Program-made: the position numbers and the translations under genes
Part shown: positions 23,296 to 33,161 of the stretch, in pieces
How positions within the stretch are numbered: position 1 is the first letter of the stretch
Layout of the letters: every line of letters starts with the position of its first letter
From: Cladocopium goreaui
Lineage: Eukaryota > Sar > Dinophyceae > Suessiales > Symbiodiniaceae
DNA: 64,000 nucleotides
Reading direction: 5' to 3'
NCBI GenBank assembly: GCA_947184155.2
Contig: CAMXCT020001757.1
Span: forward strand, 277,470-341,469
Notes under the pieces: model-generated
Told to the model about the DNA's origin: nothing
Database searches by the model: none
Seen by the model: the letters and a program-made list of their open reading frames with translations, nothing else

Positions 23296-24526
23296 CTAAT
23301 CCACATCCTGTCCAACCTTCCACTTTCGAATTTCCTCATTCAAAAATTCAATCACAGATTGTTCAGTAGCACCATTGTGCAAATCAGCAATGCATTTCTT
23401 GGCCAAATCCAAGCCAACTTCTCTTGAAATTTTGTTCAAAGTGAAAGGTTTGATTTGTTTCTTGTCTCCAAAATTTCGTCTGATACCTAAAGCACCATAC
23501 TTTCGACTGCCTTTGGCAGGATAATCTTCCAAGCGATATTCAGGAGATGCCAAGTCAACAGAAGCAGGTTCAGGATCAGCAACTGCCACAGCCGGCCGAG
23601 CTTCAACATCCTCTTCTTCAGAAGTGCCAAGTGCTGCTTCACATGCAGAAGGCTTTTTCAAGATTGCAGCAGGCCTTTTCAAGACTGCAGCAGGCCTTTT
23701 CAAGACTGCAGCAGGCCTTTTCAAGACTGCAGCAGGCCTTTTCAAGACTGCAGCAGGCCTTTTCCCACCTGCAGATTGCCTATAGATCTTCAAAGATTCA
23801 TTGGGAATTTCAGATTCAAATTTGTTTTCACCAAAAGCAGCAATGGCAAAGCCATTTGGTCCTTCACTCATAGTAGCTTTCTCCACCTTGCTATCCACAA
23901 AGCGACATACCACCATGGCAGTAGAATCGATCCAGGTTCCAGCACTCACAGGCTTCTTAGGACTCGCTTGGCTCTCTTCACTCGACACTTCTATCAATTG
24001 ATGCTCTTGGCTATCCAATGTTTCTGAGCTGTGGCCTGGAGGAAATTTTTGCAAAAGTGGTTCATTCACAGGCAACTGTGGGATGGAGCTCGCATTGGAA
24101 CTTTGTCTCATGAGCCTTCGCTTGGCAATGGCTTTCTGAACAAACTTGCCTTTCTGCCGGTTCCCATGGAATTCTGAGCACTCCAGATAGATCTTCACAA
24201 GCTCACCCATCCAAGACTCATATTTCTTACTTGAAATTGACCATTTTGCTTTTGTTCTGATGTGTTGCACACATTCGACAATTGCAGAAGACCACTTCTT
24301 CGCTTCGTCACTCAAACAGCGAGGGTAGACTTTCAAGGCAGCTTCCTTCAAGCACTCTTTGGATGGTCGAATTGTTTTCTGGAACATCACGCCCAGAAAT
24401 TCGATAATGCTTGCAAACTTGATCAATTTCAACATCCAAGTACTTCTCGGGATCCAAACAAGCCACCTCTGCTTTCAAACATTTGCAAAGGTCTTGAACA
24501 GAAGCAGTGTTCTTAGCTCTAGTCAT
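23296..24526 (-). CDS. KRPAAVL-repeat protein of the nested element (frameshift near N-terminus)
   Basis: Starts at 24,526 (MTRAKNTASVQDLCKCLKAE...). It shifts frame by one near 24,445 and continues as IKFASIIEFLGVMFQ...WMGELVKIYLECSEFHG. The middle holds AGTWIDSTAMVVCRFVD. Then come KRPAAVL heptapeptide repeats (about 23,640-23,765, five near-identical 21-bp units), an acidic segment and a C-terminal stretch (GIRRNFGDKKQIKPFTLNKI), ending at 23,296. KRPAA repeats are frequent in dinoflagellate proteins and act like basic, nucleic-acid-binding tails. A role as an accessory transposition protein is conceivable. The segment SVDLASPEY is shared with exon 4 of the neighbouring gene (PVDLASPEF), suggesting duplication within the element. 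Confidence 0.6.
23640..23765. repeat. 21-bp coding tandem repeat (AAVLKRP)
   Basis: Five to six copies of CAAGACTGCAGCAGGCCTTT plus T, nearly identical at the DNA level, encoding KRPAAVL on the minus strand. Confidence 0.9.
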
Positions 24527-24689
24527 CTTGAGAAATCAACTGCAGATGCGATGCACAAACATTACATGCAGGAAATCAAAACACCAAAAGGAGATCTTGC
24601 ATCTCCTTGAAGCAACCTCCAAAGGTCGGTCTTGATGCAATGATGCTGTGAAAGATGTATCTAAAAACAGTGAAAAAAAATCTTCCTAA

Positions 24690-24874
24690 AAAAAAATAAG
24701 GAGGGAATTTCAAAAAAAAACGCCTTAATTAAGGAGAATTCCTCCTTAATTAAGGTGGAATTCCTGAATTAAGGAAAAATTCCTCCTTAATTAAGGGAAT
24801 TCCTCCTTAATTAAGGTGGAATTCCTTTAAAAAAAAACTCCTTAAATTAAATAAGGAGGAATGGAAGTTCTGGG
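24690..24874. repeat. Right subterminal array and TIR of nested transposon
   Basis: Words AATTCCTCCTTAATTAAGG and its complement repeat about six times in both orientations, followed by the 28-bp TIR at 24,847-24,874. Mirrors the left end. Confidence 0.8.
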
Positions 24875-24977
24875 TACATGCATACAAACACAAATACACA
24901 TGTTTGTTCATGTAAATCTGACTGAGTACGCTGTCTCCGTCCTTGAACGAACTTGAATCATGAGCTGCTCTGCGCAG

Positions 24978-25166
24978 GTCTACCCGTCCATCGATGTCTT
25001 GAAGACGAAGGTCATCAAGCTTGACAAGGAGATTGGTTTGCCAGTCCTTCGCAACTCTGACAAGTTGGAGGCAGGAGATGAGCTATTGCTGTACATGGAG
25101 AAAAAGGACAAGGCGCAGGGTGAGCCGTTGAGGGCTGGACCTTCCAAGAGGCTGCGAAAGACTTGA
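24978..25166 (+). CDS. Terminal exon of the transposon-split host gene
   Basis: Follows the acceptor TGCGCAG and reads VYPSIDVLKTKVIKLDKEIG, then LPVLRNSDKLEAGDELLLY, ending in a basic SKRLRKT and TGA. The phase (0) matches the exon that ends at 16,000. From memory, 'PVxxN....GDELL' follows 'FWxVxxT..ANM' in the same protein family, which supports joining the two. If not, it is a short orphan gene. Confidence 0.5.
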   Translation, partial: VYPSIDVLKTKVIKLDKEIGLPVLRNSDKLEAGDELLLYMEKKDKAQGEPLRAGPSKRLRKT

Positions 25167-25284
25167 GAAATTGTAAGTAAGGAACCTAATTGGCATTTTT
25201 CAGCCTTGGCCAGCAATTTGTCATTGTTATGAGTCCATGGCGTGGCCTGAACAGCTGTATTCGGTGACCGCGCGAGCATGTGCC

Positions 25285-25465
25285 CCAGCGCGTGAGTGAA
25301 AAGAAATGAATCCTAACATGATGCACAGCATTGAGTTTTCCAACCAAAGACTTGCTCTGTACTAGAATTCATGTTGTCCACATCATGAGTGAAAAAAAAC
25401 GAATCCTGACAAGATACACTGCATTGAGCTTTCCAATCACTGACCTGCTCTGTCCTATAACTCTG
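25285..25465. repeat. Imperfect tandem duplication of about 85-90 bp
   Basis: Two diverged copies, recognised by GAATCCTAACATGAT/GAATCCTGACAAGAT and CATTGAGTTTTCCAA/CATTGAGCTTTCCAA. Intergenic or 3' untranslated; sequence from 25,166 to 25,738 otherwise shows no clear exon. Confidence 0.7.
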
Positions 25466-25738
25466 TGACTACTGCCGGCTGCTGGGCTTTTTCCAAAAGC
25501 TCGCATGCTACTTTCATGACTGCAGGATGTCTGTGTGATCTCAGTGCAGCTGCATGCGTACAAACACATGCAGAAGGCTGCAGAAGGAAAGGGTTAAGAT
25601 TTGAAACTGGCTACACATGCACTCGTACCTGGAGAGGTCAACAGGACATATAGTGCTCCCAGGTCATATGGGCTAACTGATCATGCTTTGCATGGCTATG
25701 TGGAAGAGGTTGCAACACATAGCTATAGGACCTGGGCC

Positions 25739-26422
25739 ATGGCGGATGGCGCGCACGCAGAGATGGAGCCCGAAGAGCTTGAAGAAGCGAACGAAGAGCA
25801 AGAAGATGTTGGCAGATTGCCGCTGGTGATTGAGAAGGTCACCAGGGTGCAGTTGGGTGATCGGCGGCCTTGGTTCCCTCAGTGTCAGGAAGTGGATGGC
25901 CGAACCTTCGTGACCCTCTCGAAGAATGACCCAGGCCTGTGCTTCCTCGTGACAGGAAAGGGTCAAAACCGACACCAGAAAAGAGACCCTCACAGCCTCA
26001 ACGTCCAGTGGTGGGACGAGGCAAGACGCATGCGGCACCAAGCATGTAGTGCTTTGGTGAAGAAGAACATGCTCAGTGGGGTGCAGGAAGGGGAAGCTCC
26101 CCAAAAAATTCGCCCACCGCGCGAAGATGATAAGTGGTTCGTATCGCGCGTGGTGCACGTGGAGTTCCCGGAGGTGGAGGCCTTTGGCATGCCAGCCCGA
26201 GAGATGACCATGTTATGGTCCATCAGAAGCCGTGAGCTGGAGGTGGAGCTGGAGGAAGGCAATCTGCGGTACATCATCGCAGCGTTGTCAGCTTCGGATG
26301 CTGTGGTGAAAGCGGAGGCGCCTGCAGAACCAGTGGAGAAGCCATCTCCGAAACGAAAACGGCGAAGACTGAAGAAGCGCCCGAGCGCAGAAGAGGGTGG
26401 CGAGAAAACCGAGGATGGCTGA
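25739..26422 (+). CDS. Uncharacterised 227-aa protein with basic C-terminus
   Basis: The preferred start is the ATG at 25,739 (MADGAHAEMEPEELEEANEE). The frame is open further upstream, but that stretch looks non-coding. Acidic N-terminus, then IEKVTRVQLGDRRPWFPQCQ, a VNxWWDEARRMRHQ-like stretch (VQWWDEARRMRHQACSAL), FVSRVVHVEFPEVEAFG, and a basic tail KRKRRRLKKRPSAEEG that looks like a nuclear localisation signal. It ends in TGA at 26,420-26,422. No recognised domain. Same strand as its neighbours. Confidence 0.6.
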   Translation: MADGAHAEMEPEELEEANEEQEDVGRLPLVIEKVTRVQLGDRRPWFPQCQEVDGRTFVTLSKNDPGLCFLVTGKGQNRHQKRDPHSLNVQWWDEARRMRHQACSALVKKNMLSGVQEGEAPQKIRPPREDDKWFVSRVVHVEFPEVEAFGMPAREMTMLWSIRSRELEVELEEGNLRYIIAALSASDAVVKAEAPAEPVEKPSPKRKRRRLKKRPSAEEGGEKTEDG

Positions 26423-26810
26423 AGCAAGTGGCCTGCGTGAATTGGCTTGCCAAATCACACACGACTGCTGCGTGAGAAAGGGCATGCCAATAGATCTTCC
26501 TTAGCAAAGACTGGTGAGCTTCTGCTGGACAAGAAAATATAGCTGCTCCTCCCTCCAATTTGCCACTTGCATGTTGAAGCACAAGATGCATTTCACATGA
26601 TGCTGCAAGTTCATTGCATTCACTTTCAATTAAGTTGTCTCCAAAAGATCTATCGCTTGTTGTTCTGATTCGTTTGTGATTGCTGTCGCTTCATTGGCAT
26701 CCAGATGCGGTCAAGTCAACAAGGTCCATGAGATTGCCGATTGTGCTTCTGTAGCCGCATTCAAAACATTACAGTAAGAATCGTAGAAATCGTGCGCTTC
26801 CTGCTACATC

Positions 26811-27172
26811 ATGCCGCGTCTCTTGAAGCGCTCCATCAGCTCTGACGATGCCAGCAGGGTCATTTGGTCCTGCTCTTGGATCATGGACGATGGTCTCAAG
26901 TGGCGTGTTGAACGCCTTGATGGCTCGGTACGTTTGAGACTTGTTTATGAACACAACTTCATTCCAGAAAATCCGGTTCGTATGGGAAAACGTTGTTCCA
27001 TATTTTTGATGTGTACTTGTTCTCCCTTTCTAGTCGACCTTCCAGTGGTGATGTGTTTGTTTGCCCAGGATCCCTTTCGACGATGTCGCAGCAACCTGGG
27101 CCATGACGGATGCTGAGAAGAATCGTATCAAGCAGCTTATTGAGGCCAAAGTCACGCCTGAGACTCCGTGAG
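26811..27172 (+). CDS. Possible two-exon small gene
   Basis: A first segment at 26,811-26,927 (MPRLLKRSISSDDASRVIWS ... LKWRVERLDGS) is followed by GTACGT. A second segment after TTTGCCCAG (27,069-27,172) reads IPFDDVAATWAMTDAEKNRI and ends KVTPETP-stop. Both look coding, but the phases across the obvious GT-AG junction do not match, so a shifted donor or an extra exon is needed. Function unknown. Confidence 0.4.
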
Positions 27173-27528
27173 ATATGACAGCGTGAGGGCATGAAAGAAA
27201 AAATCTGTTTGTGCTTCTTGTGCCAGCACTTGCAATTTTCAGTCTCATTGCCAGTCATGTCGTGCATCTTCTGCATTTGTATTGTTGTTTTCGAGTTTTG
27301 CAGGAAACTTCACATCCTTAGGTCACATCTGGAACATATTGGGCCTTGAGCCACTATGTGTCGGCAGGTTTCCATTGCTTTGAGTTGTCATCGTTGCTTC
27401 CATTGGCCGCATCATGCTGTGCATACTGATGCACGCGTGAAAATCATGACTTCCTGCTGGTTTATGCACTTCAGTGATTGGCTCACACTTGCAAGTTTCA
27501 ACCAGAAAGTTCAACCTTTTGCTGCCTG

Positions 27529-28011
27529 ATGGCTGTGAAGAGAACGCCGGCGGCCAAGAAGGCGTTGACCAAGAAGGCTGCAATGAAGGTGCCAGCCAAG
27601 CAGGCGGCAATGAAGAAGATGCCAGCCGAGAAAGCGGGAATGAAGAACCACGCCATGAAATCTGTGAAGATGCCCAGGAGCCCATGGAATCAGATGACAG
27701 AGAAGAAGATGCGAGCAAGTGAGAAGATTGAGAAGGAACCTGCCCAGAAGCGCAGGTTTGTGTACTCCGTCAGTCGTATGAGTGCGCAGGAGAAGAAGCG
27801 TGTCTGGAACGAAGACATGGATGAATGTGTGGGGGAATGGGTGGAGGTTGTGAACTACAACAAGCGCTTTCGCGAACCACCGCCATGCCCACGCAAAAAG
27901 TGGATCCAGGCCTGTATGGAGGAACGTGGATGGTTGCTGTTGAAGGTGAAGCTGGCACACCGGCCAAGTGGATGGCTGAAGATTGAATCTCATGAGCTGC
28001 CGCATTTGTAG
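27529..28011 (+). CDS. Small basic protein with H1-like Lys/Ala N-terminus
   Basis: ATG at 27,529 (MAVKRTPAAKKALTKKAAMK), 160 codons. The first 50 residues are periodic K-K-x-A-M-K / A-x-K units, like the lysine/alanine tails of histone H1 and dinoflagellate basic chromosomal proteins. The rest (FVYSVSRMSAQEKKRVWNED; WVEVVNYNKRFREPPPCPRK; WIQACMEERGW) is not recognised. A nuclear, nucleic-acid-binding role is inferred only from composition. TAG stop at 28,009-28,011. Confidence 0.55.
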   Translation: MAVKRTPAAKKALTKKAAMKVPAKQAAMKKMPAEKAGMKNHAMKSVKMPRSPWNQMTEKKMRASEKIEKEPAQKRRFVYSVSRMSAQEKKRVWNEDMDECVGEWVEVVNYNKRFREPPPCPRKKWIQACMEERGWLLLKVKLAHRPSGWLKIESHELPHL

Positions 28012-30828
28012 GGCAAGTTGGATGTGTGATGCTTCTGACAGGAGTTTGAAAAAAAGCATTGCCAGTCTGGTCCAAGCATCGTTGATATTCGTGCGTTCAA
28101 GGTGCATAAGATCGAAATTTGTTTCAGTCGTTGGTTCAAACCAATTCTTGGAGTGTGATTCAAATGTCTCGTGATAGTCATTCTACGCTGTTGGGCCTTG
28201 GCTGTTGCTTTGCTGCGGTTTTTGAATGACTTTTGCTGCAAAACCGGTATACAGGCGTCGTTGGAGATGAAAATGGAATCAGATTGAGAATGTTGTTTTC
28301 AGCAAAGGTTCACTACTCTCAGTGGTTTCAGATTGATTGCGTGTTGCTGTGACTCTCTTCGCTGCCCATTTGTCGAGCGGATTTTGCTTACGCAGTTTCA
28401 ATCACACGCACGTCTACTTCAACACAGGACTGTGCGAATGTCTTGGCTGTTTGGCTTCATTCTGAGAAAGACGTACATGGTAGCTTGCTCATTTCGAACA
28501 TGATGTAAGTCAATTCTTTCAAAGCCTGCCTCGACGTTTTCGAATGTGTATCGGACAAGTTCATGTCTGTGGCGTATGTTTGAATGTATAGACATACTGC
28601 TTAGGACAATCAGGGTCAATGCAAAATGCACGCTCTATACATAAGTATGTTTTCTTGATACAGGAATTTGGACATTGTCAATGTAGCAGGCAACACCCTG
28701 ATCGTATGTGACGGACTGGCTCCTGAATTTTCAGGAGCCAGCGCTGCCAAAGCCAACAGAACACACAGGAGGACTGTTCTGCTTACGTTCGTTGCACTAG
28801 CATTGATGCTATGCGTTCGATGTTGGAATGTTGGAACTTCACAGAGATCCTGATATCATGTGTCCATCTCATTTAACCATTCGATGATGTTTTGACGATG
28901 ACTGAAGCTATCCTTGACGTATTTTTGGCTATACTATCCACATCGTTTATTGGTGCCTGCAGTCCTTAGCTTTTGGATGTCCATTTGTCATGGATGTTTG
29001 ATGAATCGAAGCACTCTATATCTTGATAGTTTCACTTCACGATGGCTTTCTATTTTGCGAGTTCAAGGTGTAAGCTGCATGTATTTTGTAATATGATGAT
29101 GCCTGCAAATTTGTCGAGGACATTGCGGCGTGTCGATGGGTCCACATTCGAGGTGCGTGTGCAGGTTCGTTTTTGGATTTTGAAGATGTTGCTTCTTCAG
29201 CTGAACACTTCAACGTAATTGCTGTTGAGTGCCTTGTGTTTGCATTGATGTGTTTGAAACCATGCGATCAAAATTGCATTCATTGTGTGTTTCTGGCAGC
29301 TGGGCATGGCTTGCTCGCTGCCGGCACTCATGCAATTCATCCCATTCTTTTTTTGTGTTGCCATGTGTATGTTGCAGGTGCGGGCTTTGCAGGCCGTCTT
29401 GGAAACTTCCGGGAGTGCATTTCCCGAGGCGATGATGGGTAGGAGGGAGTCATCTGAGCGCTATCTACCAAAGATTATCATAGAAAAAAGTCAAAAAATA
29501 GATTCAATTGGAAATCGAAAAAAAAACAAAAAACATAGGAACGGTATTGTGTTTTGCAATACTGGCGCCATTGGAAAAATCATCAAATTCAATTGAAAAT
29601 TTCAACATTTTTTCAAACATCAAAAAAAAAATTGCGAGAGTTCCCCCCTATTTTCTTCTATTTTTTTTGGAAAAACATTGATTTTTAAAATTTTGTGGAT
29701 CCACAAAATTTTGATACCGAAAATTGTGGATCCACAAAATTTGAAAAGTAGAATTAGAGATTTTTGTGGATCCACAAGTTGGCAAGTTGAAAAGTTGTGG
29801 ATCCACAAGTCTGATTTTCAAATTTTGTGATTCAGCAAGTTTTGAGATTCAGCTTTCTTGGATGATTGTCAGTTTCAAGATTGCAAAGGACTGAAAAAAA
29901 AAACAAAATCCATCCAACCATGGCCAGGCGGAGATGAGTTTTTCCTTTAGCCAACGTGGATGGATGAGGCTGGGACCACGGATTGAAATGTTTTCCTGGG
30001 ATGGCGCGAGCTAGCCCAGCACTGTGGAATGAGAGAGTGCGAGCTGTCCCAACGCCTGGTTGACTTGACATGATGCATTGTTTCGATTCGATTTTGCATT
30101 GATTTTTGTATCGTGTTCTTGTGCGTTCGGTGTGACAGGTTGGATTCTCGCCAAGCTTTTCCACAGAAGGCGTGCTTGGGATGGAAGAGAAGGGCCAGTG
30201 CATGTGGCTTCATGATTTGGGCTGGTTTTTGCGATTGGAGACATGCTTTGATGATTGCTTCAGTGCCTCACTTTGTTCGCAAACCGCAGACGGATGGCCC
30301 TTAGGCAACTTTTGAAACATTTGCCATGGGTTCACATGCACACGATGCACCACAGTTCACACACACACATACGAGCAGTTTCATTCGGTTGCCCTTCGGG
30401 GCCTAACAACTTTCATTGTGTTGGTGTCATGTTGTTTTATAAGGATGCAAAACATGTCAGTTCCATCATGTTGAACACAACTTCATGCATCCATGTGAAT
30501 GCACAGCAACCTCAAGCATCAGCAATGAAACTTCAACTTCAATCATGGGGTCACCTGTTGATGATGACATTCCTACAGGCATCCCAGCCACCTTTGATCG
30601 AGAACTAACTGTAACTGACGCACGCTAACCCTACATACATACTTCGCAATGAGTCAATAATTACGCCATTTCCATCATAGGCATATACGCCCACTGCATC
30701 ACACTTCACACAGTGCAAGTTCAACTTAGCATGGCCACGAATTGGTCATCGCATACCTAGACACGTCAGCCATTTGGCCATCCTAGACACTTTGCATGCG
30801 GTGCCTGATCCTGATCCTCTGCTGCGCC
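28012..30828 (+). other. Mostly non-coding; one or two candidate exons
   Basis: A plausible exon starts at 29,378 after TTGCAG (VRALQAVLETSGSAFPEAMM). A weaker one is near 28,734, after TTTTCAG (EPALPKPTEHTGGLF). Neither could be joined into a gene. From 29,460 to 29,830 the sequence is AT-rich with four palindromes; 29,830-30,828 shows no convincing exon. Confidence 0.4.
29693..29808. repeat. Four copies of palindrome TTGTGGATCCACAA
   Basis: Perfect 14-bp palindromes at 29,693-29,706, 29,724-29,737, 29,764-29,777 and 29,795-29,808. Starts are 31, 40 and 31 bp apart, embedded in AT-rich DNA. Confidence 0.85.
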
Positions 30829-33161
30829 ATGTCGTGGAGCTGGTGGTGGCCCAATAGGGGCCGTGATGACGATGAGAAGTGGGGCAAGTGGGGCCCGGGC
30901 GGCAAAGATCGTGAGCCGTCGAAGGACAGCTTCACTGTCATTCTTTTGAAGATATGATAACATGCATTTTTTTTGATACAAGTTTACTGCATGTTTTGTG
31001 GTTTGTGACAGTTGCTTGATATCTTAAGCCTGTGCAGGAGCCAGCCGAGGAGCCAGAGCCACCATGGCGCAACAAGGCTTGTGTTCACTTTTTGGTTTGA
31101 TCTTATCCTCATGTTTGGTCATCAGGGACAGCTTGAAACTGTTAGCGTGGAAGCCTAGCTACTGTTCATGTGACCCGTGAAGCCTTACTTGGTATCAGGC
31201 CAAGATGGAAGGGGTGGTGGAAGTGCCGGACGATGCCACTTTGTTGCACTACGGCTGCTTTGTTTACAGTAATTGAGCCGTATGTTTCAACTGGATGTGT
31301 TGCTGGCATTTTGACAATGCTTCTCATGCCCCTTGGCACGCGTCAGGACACTGGGGCAGGGTCTGCAAGTGACAAGCCGAGAGTGGCGTGCAAGGCAATG
31401 CCAAAGAAGCGAGTGGACACCCCAGGATTCCATCTCTGATCATGCAGTGGTGCTCTTACATGTTGCGCTGCTTCAAAAGTATATGGATGTATTGCATCAA
31501 AGGCTACCATTACAACTGAAATTGTTCTTTATTGCACCAAAAGGACGCCCTCATGATGTTGAGACATATACCCGTATATCAAAGTCAAATTTGATTCAGT
31601 GCAGTAAGATGTTCAAAATTTATTGTGACACTCAGGCGCCGCTGGATGAGGAGCGGTTGGTCACGACATCAACAAGGAGACATGTGGCCTTTGAGGCTCG
31701 ATTTGCAAAGCCCTGCTTCGATGAGTTATGTTTTTTCAATTCTTCTCACACTCTGTTGCAGGGGTCATCAAGCGTGGAGCGTGCGATGGATTCCTCCACG
31801 GACGAGGCCTAGTCAAAAGTTTGTTCATATTGAAAGTTTTGATGTATGTTTCAGCAGTGCATCGTTGTTGATAGCAGTCTATGAGTAGCGCATATAAGGA
31901 TGCTGTGCTGTTATAGCGTTTCCACGCAGGGATACCCGCTGATGAAAATGAAGAAGCCGAAGGTAAACCCTGCCGGCGATGGATGGCTGGCTGGGTTTCG
32001 AGCAGTCTACGGCCAGGCAGGGGATCATGCGCTCATATTGTAAGCATCGTTTATGTTCTTGGACCATGTCATGGCAGTTTCGGTGTGCAGTGTGGTCCCA
32101 GGATGCCAGACTGCCGGAGCAGAAGGACCTGACGCCTGCGTTCCTCCAGGATCTGGCGTTCAAGTACGCCGTGAAGCAAGCGGAACAGAAGGTCTATGCG
32201 AATCATTGCATTGTTGTGTCATTTCGTTCAATGTACAATTAATATCAATACACACCAACATATATTGGTGTGGATAGAAATTCAAAACAGCAAGTGCATG
32301 TTTTGTGCCAGTATCAGAACATATTGTGAAAGAAACCCATGTCCGGCAGGTGCAAGGGACCAATGCCTCCATGGCTCCGCCGGAACCGGCAATGCCGCCA
32401 CCACCACCGCCAGCACAGGTTTGGGCTTTTTTCTCAAACAGTTTGTGAGTTTGCAAGTTTTGTTTCATTTTCCTTTTGTTTTGCTTGACATCTATCTGAC
32501 GTGAATGGAGAACGAATCATGCCCAACAGGTGACTTCGGTGGTCCGGGTGACATGGCACAACCAAAAAAAGGCAGCTTGTCAGCGTTATAGAGTTTGCTC
32601 AAGCCTTCGGTTTCAGTTTTTCAGACAATCGCTTCACCATGTCAATTGACAGTGTCGACTTGCCTCCATGTTTGTTCAGGAGATGTGGATGTCCGACGGT
32701 ACCATCCGAGTTGATGGCAAGACCATCAGGGATGAGTACCAGCTGGAGGAGTACAGGCAGGGGACATCCAATCGCACGAGGGCGAGGACTCGTGGAGGTG
32801 CTGTTGTCCGAGCCAAAGACTTTCGATTGCACGTTGAAATGTTGAATTCATTTTGAGTTGCATGAATTATGCAAGAAGGTTTGAATGTGAATGGCTATAC
32901 TTCCTGAGGAACAGTACAAGGACCTCCACAAGATCCACACGCAGGTCTGGCCAGAAAGCTTGACAGTTTGTTAGTGAAGCATGTTTGTAACTTGTCAGTG
33001 ATGTTGCTTTCAAGAATTCACATGATTGGTTTTGAGTTTGTCGTGCTCGTGAGGCGACATCATCTGATCCGGCCAATGCCATGACACCTGAGGACCGGAG
33101 GTCCACCATCGCGGCTGTGCAAGATCTGGCAGCAGCGCTGAAGACTGCGACAAAGAGGTGA
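30829..33161 (+). CDS. Many-exon gene with phase-0 introns and GT/GC/GA donors
   Basis: Exons by eye: 30,829-30,924 (MSWSWWWPNRGRDDDEKWGK); 31,038-31,076; 31,199-31,231; 31,360-31,425; 31,636-31,659; 31,762-31,806; 31,930-31,962; 32,102-32,191 (DARLPEQKDLTPAFLQDLAF); 32,350-32,418 (Pro-rich); an uncertain one from 32,530; 32,680-32,817 (EMWMSDGTIRVDGKTIRDEY); 32,909-32,944; 33,054-33,161 (AMTPEDRRSTIAAVQDLAAA, TGA stop). Every settled junction is phase 0. Donors in order are GA, GC, GA, GA, GT, GC, GT, GT, GT, then (after the uncertain exon) GA and GT. Every internal exon begins with G after AG. The product (roughly 270-290 aa) has a Trp/Gly-rich start, a Pro-rich linker and an Arg-rich segment (SNRTRARTRGG), which suggests RNA binding, but I do not recognise it. 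Confidence 0.65.

Larger units (their letters stand above)
16537..24608 (-). repeat. Dispersed 21-nt hairpin family (about 14 copies)
   Basis: On the minus strand the consensus is stem AAGGAGGT, loop GCAAG, stem ATCTCCTT. Copies: 16,537-16,557; 16,561-16,581; 18,427-18,447; 20,776-20,796; 21,024-21,044; 21,363-21,383 (opposite orientation); 21,407-21,427; 22,118-22,138; 22,485-22,505; 23,156-23,176; 23,226-23,246; 24,588-24,608. Looser relatives are at 19,909-19,930 and 19,938-19,958. The pair at stem position 7/15 is G-U in most copies, G-C at 21,407 and A-U at 24,588, so pairing is kept while bases change. Copies lie in introns or between coding segments of the minus-strand genes. Confidence 0.8.
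16403..24874 (-). mobile_element. 8.47-kb CACTA/CMC-like DNA transposon nested in an intron
   Basis: A perfect 28-bp terminal inverted repeat starts CCCAGAACTTCCATTCC at 16,403 and ends in its reverse complement at 24,847-24,874. TA flanks both ends (16,401-16,402 and 24,875-24,876). Rejoining the flanks gives GCATGTATACATGC, a perfect palindrome. Both ends carry subterminal arrays of AATTCCTCCTTAATTAAGG type. All its genes are on the minus strand, including a DDE transposase near the left end. The TIR-plus-subterminal-array architecture and the transposase type point to CACTA/CMC superfamilies. The TA duplication and CCC terminus are not the canonical CACTA form, so subfamily assignment is open. 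Confidence 0.8.
16001..24977 (+). other. 9-kb intron enlarged by a nested transposon
   Basis: The exon ending NME (16,000) is followed by a GC donor. The next plus-strand exon in compatible phase (0) starts after TGCGCAG at 24,978. Removing the nested element leaves an intron of about 500 bp, in the range of the neighbours. The nested genes run antisense to the host gene. Confidence 0.5.

Noticed and set aside
27330-27360. Dinoflagellate spliced-leader relic (GTGGCTCAAGG on the minus strand)
   Set aside because: Only the final GGCTCAAG agrees; the preceding CCATTTT of the leader is absent.
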